Part shown: piece by piece, positions 1 to 11,744 of the stretch
Position numbering within the stretch: position 1 is the stretch's first letter
Layout of the letters: each line of letters starts with the position of its first letter
Origin: Escarpia spicata
Taxonomy: Eukaryota; Annelida; Polychaeta; Sabellida; Siboglinidae
Assembly (NCBI GenBank): GCA_963995525.1
Contig: OZ023205.1
Span: 48,289,748 to 48,353,747 of the forward strand
Length of the DNA stretch: 64,000 bases
Reading direction: 5' to 3'
The notes under the pieces: generated by a model
Database searches by the model: none
The model's input: the letters and a program-made list of their open reading frames with translations, nothing else
What the model was told of the DNA's origin: nothing
Position numbers and translations under genes: made by a program

Positions 1-159
1 TGAGAACTTGTTGACATACTCATGTTTATTATGATTATTGATCATAGTGGCTTGCTGTGTTTAATGTGCTGTTTGCCAACATTGTTGTCTTCTTTGCATT
101 AAGAGTGAGAACAACGGTACGTGATTGTTGTCCTAAGTAGCTTTTTTATTTACTTTTGT

Positions 160-348
160 TTTGTTCATCCGCAGCATGACCATGATCTGGGAATGTTTTG
201 TTCATCCGCATCATGACCATGATCTGGGAATGCTTTGTTCATCCGCATCATGACGAGGATCTGGGAATGTTTTGTTCATCCGCATCATGACCATGATCTG
301 GAAATGTTTTGTTCATCCGCATCATGACCATGATCTGGGAATGTTTTG
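160..348. repeat. 37-bp tandem repeat, 5 copies
   Basis: Unit core GTTCATCCGCATCATGACC followed by ATGATCTGGGAATG, with successive copies exactly 37 bp apart (GTTC at 163, 200, 237 and so on). Copies differ by one or two bases. Confidence 0.9.
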
Positions 349-590
349 CTTGATAATGAAAGGTAAATTCCCGCAAATGCTGCAGTGAGCTAGAGTTCCG
401 TTTCTCCGTCATTTGACTGCCCTCCCGTGCGTCCAGTCTTCGTGTAGTTCTTCTTTGTTCCATACTTAGTATTTACACAAAGCGGGTACTCTGCTCCCGG
501 TTGTGGGATAACTTCTTCACATAATGAGTCTGTTCTTGGAGCTTTACTTCCCCCAGAATGACTATTGCGGTTTTATAAGATCTACTTATT

Positions 591-695
<105 letters not shown>

Positions 696-1500
696 CGGCG
701 TTTCAATTTATAGATTTCTTTCTGCTATGTGTTATGGGTCCGGTCTATCAGCACTTCATTAAAGAGTTCTATCCATCTCCGTTCTTTTTTCTGTTCACTG
801 GTCGACAGCCTTCCTTCTTTGTTCACGACTGGGAGTTCGACTTTTTACTTGACGTTTCCAGAACTATGTTTGATTATCTTGCACATAGTGTTCACTTCTT
901 GCATGGAAGCCGCCGACTCAATTTTGTTTACCAGATACTCTAACTCCTTCCCTTTGCACTTCTAGTGACTTCTTAGCAAATTTATTCAATTCATTATATT
1001 GTATGCGCAGTCATTCGTTTAATCTGTCAGAAAAGGTTTGATCAATTAAGATTTTCAGTCATTTTCTTTCTTGTGTGTTCCCCGATTACATCGCTGATCC
1101 CTCTTTATGTTGTCGTGTTTTAGTGTCCAGTGTCTCTGCTGGTTTAACAGTAGGCTTTCTTTTTCTTTTCCCACTGTGTGTGACCATGTTCTGTAAGTTT
1201 ACCAATGCGGTTCTAACTAGTATGTTGCTTTTTTAGAATATCTTCTTACATATGCTTGTTCTTCTGAGCTACTGGTGACATACTGCAAATGCCACAGAAA
1301 ATGTTAGCAACCCTGGGTTGGACAGATCAATAACTGATCTCTAGAGGCTGATGTCAACGATAAAGCAATTAATTCGTCCTTTGTCAAATTACAGTCTAAG
1401 GTCTAGTTTCGTGAAATAAAATACGACCTTTAATAATGCCAGCATAGAAGCGTACATCGGCTTGGTGATAACGTAGTGCAAACGGCTGGAACCATAAAAC
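696..1500. other. Intergenic stretch without recognisable features
   Basis: AT-rich unique-looking sequence. Short open frames on both strands have no recognisable motif. Confidence 0.5.
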
Positions 1501-1600
1501 CATCATATTTTGATATTAAACCACAGTATACAAACTAGACAGTTAATGTATGTGTAACGAGAGTCCGAGACTCGAGACAGCCTATAATTATACTGTTTGT

Positions 1601-1867
1601 ATGAACACTTGTTACTTTCAGCCCGATCGAGCCCAGATAGCGGTGGCTGTCGTCTTGTTGACATTGGTGTGCGCCACGCAAGGCAATACGAACTATCGGT
1701 GCATCGCCAAGTGCCGCAAGATGTACAAGAAATGTCTGGGTGTCTGCCTGGCGGGGAACGTAAACCAAATTTCAAGAGATGCCTGTTTCGATTTCTGCAT
1801 TGATACGCAGTTGAGGTGTTTGTCTATGTGTATGTGTAATAAGGTTCCAACTCCACCTTTACACTGA
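1601..1867 (+). CDS. Small cysteine-rich secreted peptide (unassigned)
   Basis: From ATG 1601 to TGA 1865-1867, 88 residues; an in-frame ATG at 1550 would add 17. The segment QIAVAVVLLTLVCATQG is a convincing signal-peptide core with cleavage likely after ATQG. The mature part of about 60 residues has nine Cys in a duplicated pattern: CxxxC-x6-CxxxC, then x12, then CxxxC-x6-CxxxC-x-C. Paired CxxxC motifs suggest helical-hairpin scaffolds, two in tandem. A GTTACTTTCAG acceptor-like site at 1611-1621 means the true start could lie in an upstream exon. AATAAA occurs at 2417. I do not recognise the family; it could be an antimicrobial, signalling or venom-type peptide, and nothing in the sequence decides. 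Confidence 0.5.
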   Translation: MNTCYFQPDRAQIAVAVVLLTLVCATQGNTNYRCIAKCRKMYKKCLGVCLAGNVNQISRDACFDFCIDTQLRCLSMCMCNKVPTPPLH

Positions 1868-2840
1868 TGGAAGAACATGGCTCTTCGTCCAGTTCTTGCA
1901 TGTGCTTTACTTTCCACCAACGGTGCACCTTCTTTATTGGATTTCTTGAAGACGACCAAGAAAACGGCTCACACGTTCAACAACCATGGCAACTGAACTT
2001 GACGCCACAAAGCAGGCCTGTCAAACAGTTTGCCAGGGGCGAGTTTCGGTCACAAGAACTCTGCACAACTCCACGCAACCGGCAGAACATGTGCATAACA
2101 ATAGCGCAAAGACGATGCCAGTACAGTGATTACTGTGTTACAGTACAAGGATAATTTGACATTACACAAAGTATACTACAAAGATGATGGAAGTTCAAAG
2201 ATTATACTCAACAATTATGTCAATAATAGTATACAGATGATGATAGTATAAATATTACAGTACAGTGATCATGACGGTAAAACGATTACAGGTCAAAGAA
2301 GATAGCAACACTAACATTCCACTACAAAGATAATGATAGTACAGTAGATGACAGCATAATGGTCACAGTACAAAGAACATTACAGTAAAATAAGATTATA
2401 GCACAAAGAAAATGACAATAAAAAGAATGCATGGATGATAATAATAGAACAAACGAAACCACAACCTAAAGACAACACAGATTAAACTACAGTTGAACAG
2501 CACAGTTTGAGTTTAAACTTTAAATGATGACAGAACAAACAACTACAGGAACTACGTATACGACATCACAAAGACGACATCCAAGGAGCGGCTAACAGTA
2601 TGCGGTTTCCAACGTTCTGTAACGTCTAACTTTCTGTGGCTTCTAGCTTTCGGTGGCTTCTTTGGGACCATTTGTGTACATAGAGGGAGAGAATACGTAG
2701 GCAAGGAGGGAAGAACAACAGTGGTTGCGTATACTGGTGTAGTGGTTGTGTAGATAGAGGGAGCGATATGCTGCCTATATTACGCAAGGTGGGCACGTCA
2801 ACCGTTAATGTGTGTTGAATAGACGCTAAAATGACAGGAG
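1868..2840. other. Downstream of the cysteine-rich ORF, simple-sequence-like
   Basis: 2150-2480 is a decayed A-rich tandem of ACAGTACAAAGATGATGA-like units, and AATAAA at 2417-2422 could end the cysteine-rich transcript. Nothing else is recognised. Confidence 0.4.
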
Positions 2841-3548
2841 CAGCTGGGACAATTTCACTAACATTCTTAAGAGCCCGTAAGCCCGACTTTGCTCCATAAA
2901 ATCGAGTGTTCTCCTTACACAGAAGCGAAAATAAAAAACTGCACTTCACTAACAATTCATCCTGGATACGGACGGTCCATAAAAACGTTCCTAAAATGCC
3001 AATTTCTAAGTCAAGACGACGTTCCACTACTCTTTAACTATCATAAACAGCTAAATTTTACTAACTGCGTTTTAATTTGGGTCCACTTTCACGCAGAGAA
3101 CCAGTTGTTCATAGCCAAATAAGTCTTTCAAATGTCAGCGATTAATAGTTTGTTAAAGCATGATTTGTTTACGCGACATTGGCGTCAGGACCCGTTGACT
3201 TGTGCGTAGCAGTGTACGGCTTCGCGAAGGTCAAGCCTCAAGGTTGTTACATTTGTTAATAAATTTTGAGCAGTCTAAACTGTATCTAACTTAACCTGCG
3301 CACTACTGCCCTCCATGTTACTATACTCGACGGCACAATTTTGGTTTAAGTTGTTGGCGCTCTGTACGCTCTTGTAAACTGAAAATTGTCAACAACGACG
3401 CTCCCGTCAAAACGTCAATGGCATTGGCCATTGCACCGTTGACGTTGTCGCGCTTACATTTATCCGCGCGTTAAATTTTATCCGGGTGATGCTTATGTAC
3501 CTATGTAAGGCATACTATTTGGCACCAGTAGATCACGAAGTGATAAAT

Positions 3549-3761
3549 AATATCAGTAGTTAAATATGTTTCGTCTGTTGTCATAATACGAGCGTTATAG
3601 TTAGAGTACATAATTATAATTTGCTGTTTCAGATTTGTGACCAACTATAAGAGTATGTCACGTGACATGTGCGTGGAGAGGAAACTGTTTTACGACAGAA
3701 ATTGTTTATGTCTGTGCCTGTGGGAAGCAAACTTTTTTTTAAATGTATGTATATATAGACA

Positions 3762-3807
<46 letters not shown>

Positions 3808-3975
3808 CACAGACATAAACACTTTCTGTCGTAAAACATTTTCCTCTCCACGCACATGTCACGTGACATACTCTTATAGTTGGTCACAAATCTGAAACAG
3901 CAAATTATAATTGTGTACTCTAACTATAACGCTCGTATTATGACAACAGACGAAACATATTTAACTACTGATATT
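3549..3975. repeat. Near-perfect palindrome with about 170-bp arms
   Basis: 3549-3719 is the reverse complement of 3806-3975 with only a few mismatches. The spacer is a TA-rich tract with ATATATGTATATATAT. A third, partial inverted copy of the inner arm is at 4020-4092. Confidence 0.9.
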
Positions 3976-4091
3976 ATATATATATATATATATACATATA
4001 TGTCTATATATACAAACATTAAAAAAAAACGTTTGCTTCCCACAGGCACAGACATAAACAATTTCTGTCGTAAAACAGTTTCCTCTCCACG

Positions 4092-4213
<122 letters not shown>

Positions 4214-4304
4214 AACATACATAACGCCCGGATAAATGAAAACGCGACAGTCGTAGCTGGTGCTAAGTGCATTCCCCTAGATACGCGCACGCGCAGAAAC
4301 GTAC

Positions 4305-5850
4305 GTCACCCGGATATTATTTATTCTTCTTCTATGTGCCATGTCTGTCACAGGCGTTGGCGATCATGACCCTCCAAACTGCACGGTCATTTGTAGTTTG
4401 TAACAGTCCTGTTAAGCTTTTTCCACACAATGTTGAGAGACTATCTATTATTTGTATTCTCTGGCCTCCTCTAGATCTTTCCTGTTGTTATTACATGTTC
4501 TAACTTTTTCTTTCATCTCCTATAAATCGTGCTTGTTGTATTCTAACTTTGTTGATGACCTTTCTTTTTGATTTGGCTGTCCTAAGGATAACTTCATTGC
4601 TTTGTTTTGCAGTCCATGGCACTCACAGCATTCTTCTTAAGAACCACATTTCAGTGGCTTCTGTGGTTTTTGTGAACTTTTGGTTATTTTCTAGGATTCA
4701 CATCCGTATAGCAATATGTAGCATTGCAGTACACGTTTTCTTACTTCATTTGATATATTTTTGTTTGTTAAAAACTATGTTTATGTTGTGAAAAGCTGTT
4801 TTGGCTTGTGCAACTCGTTTCTTGATCTCATCGTTGCATCGACCGTCGGATGTTATTAACGATCCCAAATAGTTAAACGTTCGGACTTGCTTCAAAACGG
4901 TACATGTTGGTTTCTGTTTTCTTTTTGTTCAGAGACAGACATTTTTTTCACTTTCCTTTATTCCTGTACCTAGCATATGTTGTAGATCTATTTCGTTCTC
5001 AGCAATCAGTACCGTGTCGTCTGCATATCGTAAATGATTCATGTTGTATCCCCCTACTTGAATACCTGGCATGTCTTCTAATGTACGTAAGATGATTTCA
5101 CTGCATAGTGAAAAGAGATCGGGTGATAGGACACACCCTTGTCTTACACCACGTTTTATTTCTTGAAATTTACAGATGTCATTTTCTATTCGTATTTCTG
5201 CTGTTTGTTCCCAGTACATATTTCTCACACCTCTCAGATCTTTCCCATGAATGTTCAAACTCTCCAGCATTGATATTATTTCTTCATGACGAACTCTGTC
5301 AAATGCCTATGTGTAATCAATAAACATACACACCGATCTTTCTGCACTTCCAATGCACTCTCAATCTGTGTTCGTAGGATGTATATTGCATTACTTGTAC
5401 CTCTATCTTCTACAAATCCACATTGTTCTTCGGCAATTTCCGACTTGATTTTGTTTCTCATCCTGGTCATACTAATTTAAATTTACTGTAACTTGGTGAA
5501 GTGACTCGTGAGACTAATTGTACGGTGTAGTTCACATTCAATTGCGCCTGGTTTCTTTGGTATTGCTACAAAAAATGGATCTTGATAAATCAGTTGGGAT
5601 TCTTCCGCTGTCATATATTTTGTTCAAGAAGTATGTTATTATATCAATACCAAATTCTAAATATTAAACCATTTCAATGGTAATATTATCCGGTCCAGCA
5701 GCTTTCCCCTTTTCATTGATCTTATGGCTTTTCAAACCTCGTCCTTCAATATAGGAGGACCATCAAAGTTCTTCTTAACTGATGGTTTTTCACCCGTTTC
5801 ATCGTCGTACAGTTCACCAATATATTCAATAATCGCTGACATTTGAAAGT
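4305..5850 (-). pseudogene. LINE reverse transcriptase relic
   Basis: Read on the minus strand, the fragment runs from EYIGELYDDETGEKPSV (5820s) through GRIPTDLSRSIFVAIPKKPG, GFVEDRGTSNAIYILRTQIE, FIDYT-stop-AFDRVRHEE, KRGVRQGCVLSPDLFSL and LRYADDTVLIAE to a decayed C-terminal tail near 4310. The catalytic YADD is intact, but an in-frame stop breaks the FIDYT-AFD block and further stops follow. The endonuclease part is absent. It is a dead non-LTR element; I cannot fix the clade. Confidence 0.9.
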
Positions 5851-6296
5851 CTTATTTGGCTGTAAACAACTGGTTCTCTGCGTAAAAGTGGACCCAAATT
5901 AAAACGCAGTTAGTAAAATCTAGCCGTTTATGATAGTTAAAGAGTGGTGTAACGTCGTCTTAGACTTAGAAATTGGAATTTTTAGGACCATATCCACTGC
6001 CACTGGACTGAGGCTGGGCCGGGGACCGTATCCAGGATAAATTGTTAGTGAAACGTAGTTTTTCATTTTCGCTCCTAGGTATGGAGAACACTCGATTTTA
6101 TGGAGAAAAAAATCGGGCTTAAGAGCTCTTAAGAATGTTAGTGAAACAGTCCCCAGTTCTAGGATGGAGTTTCCTTAAAAGAGCTTAATATGTTAATGAA
6201 ATGGTCCCAGCTGGTGACACTGCTAAGCCTAGGGGCAGTTCTCTGGAGCGAGTTGACTGTTTCTAGGCCCTGTTGCTAGGTGAAGTGACGCCATGG

Positions 6297-8215
6297 CATA
6301 TGGGCAAGGCCAGCGAAAACGAGACATTTTTGAAAAAATGCTGTCGCTGGCCTTTTTCGTGGTTGTTATAGGGGCCTATGTAAAGTCCATACAAATTTCC
6401 GACTGCAATGGCTAGAAGACATCATAAGAATTAAAACGATGTATAGTTTTATGTAGTTGTAACTGTAAAATGTGTTGAATTACGAACGCATGAACGTGGC
6501 ACAAGTGTGCGTTTTCGCATGTCGCCGGCAACACTCCGATTACAACCACAAAGCTGTTATCTTAATGCTACAGTCATAGGACAAACCTATTAACATTTTC
6601 AGTTTTCTACTTTAAAGATCGATTCGATTTACGTTACGGCGATGTATGCAGGACCATGCCAAAAGAAATGCTTCACTGTTATTCAACAGAGGTTACTACC
6701 AATACCACATTATACATTCGCTCCGGCGTTCCTTGAAACAGTATACAGAGCTTGAGTCGTGAATTTGCCAAATTTACGTTACACTGAGTTACGTTACACC
6801 ATTTTCGTTTACGCCGCCAAATAATTGTGTAAACGCACAGCAAACTGCCATGCAATTTTACCATGTCCACGGTTGAGTGACTAGGTAAGTTTAATCGTAA
6901 CGTTAGTGTGAATAAATGGTTCTTAATTTCTCTTAAGATTTTTACCCACTGTAAACTAATAGGAGACTTGATGCATACCTCACTCAGGTTAACGGAGGAA
7001 ATGCAGTGATAACAAATGTATTATGCACTTCTAGTGTGAGCGTACTTATTCTTCGATGGCGATATTAAATTGAATGAAATGTGAACACGTGCCGCTCAGT
7101 GGATCTATAAAGAATACGTAACGTAAATCGAAATTCGTATAAATGACGTGCGACTTCGATAAATGTTAAAATGCTTTACATTATGTATTATTTTTAGATT
7201 GATAGAACCATGTAATATTACACGACATGATTAACAACATTGTTATTAATATTATGTCAATTTTTGACAAACTTTGATGACATAGGGCTATGGGCACATT
7301 TGAAGCATTGTTTAGTCTGTGTTTGTAGAAACTATGGCAAAAACTTCACCTGAACACAAGAAAGCTATAGATAGATATAGAAAAAAGACAACAGATCCAC
7401 ATTACGGAAGAAAGAAGACAGATCGTGTTATGAAATATGACGTGCCAAGAAACAACATATCAATGTCAAAACTGCAGGAAAAGATCAGAAAGGGACGCGA
7501 CTACGACAAAACATATCGGAGAAAGCTCAAGGCATTACCAAGTGCTGCTACACAGCCAGAAGTTCGAGAGATGAGAGAAGAAAATGGCGGGTCATGCGAC
7601 AGCACAACAACAATCTTGTCCGTTACAACGCTTACTGTGAAATTGTCATTTCAAGGAAGAGGAATCGCACTAGCATTGTTTTGTCTATGCAAAACAAGAC
7701 AATACACCAACAAGAGTTGAAACTTGATGAACTCGAGCAAAGAAACAAACTGGTGGGAAAGAAGCTGAAAACTTCACAGAAAACTGTCCATAGACTAAAG
7801 AACACCAAATATGCTGGTGACAATAGTAGCGACAGAGAAGGAGAAACTGCTGACGAATCGAGTCCGAAAAATCAGGCAATTGAGGAAAAAAGGAATGCTG
7901 GCTTCACTCCCGACGAAAGTAATCAAAATCAAGGAAATGCTCGTGCCCATCATTCATAACGAGGTGCAGAAAACACTCAAAAGTTTGTAATACCAATGTT
8001 CATGGTTACGTTATAAATAACTGGATGGCACATGCAGTGCGACCTGTTCATCTTTTTATTGTATCTCACAGTGACTAAATAAACCATATTTTTAGTAATA
8101 TACATGGTAGAATAGGTGATCTTTCAAATAAAATGTCTACAAATTAGATTTCGTAAAAACAAATTGACCAGTTGATCAAGTGAAAATGTCTCGTTTCGCT
8201 GGCCTTGCCCATATG
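6297..8215. mobile_element. 1.9-kb DNA transposon with 30-bp TIRs
   Basis: The left end is CATATGGGCAAGGCCAGCGA then AAACGAGACATTTT. The right end is its inverse (TGTCTCGTTTCGCTGGCC then TTGCCCATATG) with a one-base gap. The outer CATAT/ATATG makes the target duplication (TA or ATAT) ambiguous. The left subterminal region repeats GTCGCTGGCC inverted. It encloses basic ORF fragments at 7334-7957. The superfamily is not identified. Confidence 0.75.
7334..7957 (+). pseudogene. Basic coiled-coil ORF fragments inside TIR element
   Basis: Two overlapping frames. The first (7334-7720) encodes MAKTSPEHKKAIDRYRKKTT and a Lys/Arg/Tyr-rich stretch. The second (7594-7959) continues with LDELEQRNKLVGKKLKTSQK, a short coiled coil, and an acidic Ser-rich end. 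The frames differ by one shift, so the ORF is either frameshifted or spliced. The K/R-rich DNA-binding-like start recalls accessory proteins of DNA transposons, but no transposase core (DDE) is visible. Confidence 0.4.
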
Positions 8216-9400
8216 TGCATGTTATAAGTTCTGTAAAAACGTTATCCTGTAAGAATACAAAGTACGGCATAAATCACAATTGTTTTTCCTTTTTTCATAG
8301 ATATAATGCATGGCTTGCTATTGATTACTACCCAGTTATCTTCTTTGTTTTATAAATAGAATAGAAGGTGGACACATCCTGCTGACACACACACGCACGC
8401 ACGCACATACACACACACACGCTTGAATTCAGGTTACTGTTTGATGCCGCCCTAAACCATCCATAGCACACCACACGAAACATTAAATAATGTTCATCTA
8501 GGATTCTAGCCCATGCAAATATATCCGGATACTTGTGGTATTTTTATATACGGATACTATTAGTAGTTAAAAATGGGCCAAGTGGCCCTGAAGTCCTTTG
8601 GACTAATACGTCTATATGTGACCCCGGATGACCAAATGAGTGATAAGTCGGAAAAATTGTAACATTGTTTTCTTACATCCTTATAAAGGTTTGGTAGGGT
8701 GCTTTATACGGTTTCAAAAAATATGACTGCAACAAAAATTGGCTAAGTTATGGAGCATTGAACATGGTAGGGATCAAAAAGTGAAAATTAAGAAAACGGC
8801 TGTTAAAGTTTTACATTATATATGCAAATGGATTGCATGGAAATATTACACGCACAACATTCAAATGTGGCAAAAAGTATGTAATATGTATGTTATGTTG
8901 CAATGATACACTGGAAGTACAAATGTGCTGCTACAAAGACAGATTATGTCTTCATGTGTAAAACTAAAAAGACAGATTATTTTAGAGCAAAAAGGTAGAC
9001 TCACTGTTTGACAGTTTAAAACCTACAGGCAACTGTCCAGTTTAACAGGGGTCTAGCGGCTTAATGCTGTCTGTTGACACAAACTACTGCCAGTGACCAA
9101 TTACACATTAGTCACAGTTTCCATCAAACAATAGCAGGCAGAGAATCTTAGCTCCACAGCTGGGTGTAATATACAACCAGAGCCACCGATTCATGGTTAA
9201 GTAGATTAGCTCAATGCACCAACTAAGACAATACACAACACTGTGAGTGACAGTGTCCAGAGTGAGGCCTAAGCAGTGTCCTCATTGCTGAATAGATCAA
9301 TTAAACCTGCCAAGTGGGTGACATTCTGCACAAGTGTTCATTAATCCTTAGTGATTGTTCAGAACACCAGACTGACCACATACCTAAATAAAGCGAATGT
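8216..9400. other. Intergenic, no gene seen
   Basis: Contains a short CA-rich tract (8390-8421) and otherwise unremarkable AT-rich sequence. Confidence 0.5.
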
Positions 9401-9404
9401 AATA

Positions 9405-9870
9405 GGTGAAGAACAGGCAGCGTTCAAATAGGGGTATTGGTTGAATTGTATTTGTCTCGACGCAAAAGGCATTATTGTGCCTTCATCGATTACAAGAAAG
9501 CATTTGATTTAGTAGACCGGTCCTCCCTGTGGTCTAAGAAAATTTCATGCGATATTAATGGTATTGTGTTGAAAGTTGTATACAACATATACAAAAATGC
9601 TAAATCATGTATAAATCAGGGCCAGGCTGTGTCAGCCTTCTTCTCATGTGATGTATAGGTATGGCAAGGAGAAAACTTGTGTCCTTTGTTATTTACTATT
9701 TACCTGAATCATTTTGAACATGGTTAGTCACAATTATAACGGACTTGACATGGCAGCTGGTGAAATTTACAATAACCTTAAGGATGATGATGTAGAAAAT
9801 GTATGTTCTACTATATGCTGATGACACTAGACTGATTCAATCAAATACAGATTTCTTGCTTGTGCATAGC
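9405..9870 (+). pseudogene. CR1/L2-type LINE reverse transcriptase relic
   Basis: Encodes CAFIDYKKAFDLVDRSSLWS and NGIVLKVVYNIYKNAKSCI. After a stop at 9656 comes VWQGENLCPLLFTIYLNHFE, and out of frame LYADDTRLIQSN near 9815. The order of RT blocks is right, but stops and shifts make it non-functional. Confidence 0.85.
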
Positions 9871-10850
9871 GGAACTATGTCAACTCTTCTAATGGTTGAC
9901 ATTTGGTTGTTTCAGGTGTCAACTATATTGTGAATCTGTAATTATTAGGCTATATTGATACAATTTATTTACACAGTACCATGTCTACACAAGGCATGGC
10001 AAGCGTAAACAGAACAGTAGAATGCATTTGATATCAATAAAGTGTAGGATATTTCACTCTATAGTTGTCCAGAATATTAATTTTCTATGTTTGTCACCAA
10101 CAGGTGACAGAATATTAATTTTCTATGTTTGTCACCTACAGGTTTCTACAGACAATACATCTTTAACCAATATACACCACAGTCACACCATTTTATAATA
10201 ATTAAATGAACATAAAAATAAACACAACTTGCAATTATAGAAAATCAATAGTTTTGAAGATAAAAGGTGTTAGACAACTGTTCAGTCTAACAGGGGTCAA
10301 GTGTGTCTACTCTGCCTGGGCCCTGTGACCAATTAAAGATTAGTCAAGGTCTCAATGGAACAGTAGCACTAGGCTGCAGAGTTTAGTCATGGTGTTGACT
10401 TTGTGGCACATTAAACAAAATCTACTGTTGGGGGTGGTCTCAAGGGCCCTTCTCAAAACCACATCACTAGATAATGTAAACCTGTTCCATTTTGGGGGCC
10501 CCTTAGAATGATTCAATCAAATACAGATTTCTTGTATATAGTGGCAGCACCCTAAGATACATCTATGCAAAATTAGAAACAAAGTTGTTGAACAGTTTTT
10601 GAAAAAATAGGCCAAATGTTAAATTTTTACCAGTTTTGGGGTCCTTGCAGGCCCTAGGGAGCCCTTAAAATGATTCAATCAAATACAGATTTCTCGTGCA
10701 TAGTGGCAGTGCCCTAAGATATGTCTATGCAAAATTAGAGAAAAAGTTGCTGAACGGTTTCTTAGATACGGCAGCTAATGGCGGACGGCAGAGGCAGAGT
10801 GATGGCAATAGTCCCTTGGACCTTCGGCCAAAGGAATAAAAACGGCACCA
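9835..10850 (+). repeat. Dispersed-repeat tail copies
   Basis: The sequence ATGATTCAATCAAATACAGA plus a flank of 90-100 bp occurs at 10508 and 10669 and in part at 9833. The last copy runs into GGCAATAGTCCCTTGGACC and TTCGGCCAAAGGAATAAAAA, which looks like the 3' end of a dispersed element. A 50-bp direct duplication lies at 10070-10145 (AATATTAATTTTCTATGTTT). Confidence 0.55.
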
Positions 10851-11013
10851 TTACACATGCTTAGTGTCATACCTTGATAGGCAATAGTATAAATTGTTCC
10901 CCGGTTTTGTTAATATACAAGGGATAAAACTTGACAAGTAGTGTGTATGCTACGAGGGAAGAGGTTGTTGACGATTCTTTTCTGTTGACGATTCTTTTAT
11001 GTAGCTTCTAGAT

Positions 11014-11736
11014 CAACGGTTCTTAACCCCAGGGTCGCCAAGCCATTTTGAGTAGGTCACCATAGTCTCCAGAGACACTGAATTTTCTTTTGTCCTGCTT
11101 TCCCACGATACTTCGTGCATGCGTGACGAACATTTTTAGCCATATGAATGTTGCATGAATTTGAAATGCAATGTCACCGATATGTGGAATATCACACAGA
11201 ATTTTTTCCTAACTCTGCAGTTGTGGGGGGGGGGGGGGCATGCAGAACAGAGAACCACGGTGTGACAGGATCATTAAAAAATGATAGGGTACATTTACTT
11301 ATCTCTGTATTTTATGGCATTCTCCATGTGAAATATTGGTTAGACTGTGTAATTGGTTTGGAAATGCGTAATTCATTTTAAAACTGAAATATCGGTCTGG
11401 CAGCAGATTTCAGCACAAAATCGGTACGTCCTGAGGTTATCCCAAAAGTGAAGAAAAGGTATGTTCTACCGCCAAAGCGGTAGACTTGGCACAATTTGCA
11501 AGGGGTGTTCGCTTTTACGTCGACAAACCAATGAATAGCGTTGATTTGGTGATTCCTACATTTTCAACAAGCAACTTTAATACATGTTCTCATTTATAAT
11601 CTATTTATGTTATGTCCATTATTTTTTTTAATTATACATTTTTATTTTATCGAGTTAACTGTTTGAAGGCATGGGTCGCCAAGCAAGTCCAGCGACCGAA
11701 ATTTAGGTCACAGCCAAAAAACGTTAAGAACTGCTG
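11014..11736. mobile_element. hAT-type MITE with perfect 8-bp target duplication
   Basis: The left end is CAACGGTTCTTAACCCCAGG; the right end inverted is CAGCAGTTCTTAACG. Both fit the CAGNGGTTCTTAAC terminus common to hAT elements. TTCTAGAT flanks both sides exactly (11006-11013 and 11737-11744). The 723-bp interior has no transposase and includes a G12-14 run near 11224. It is non-autonomous. Confidence 0.9.
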
Positions 11737-11744
11737 TTCTAGAT

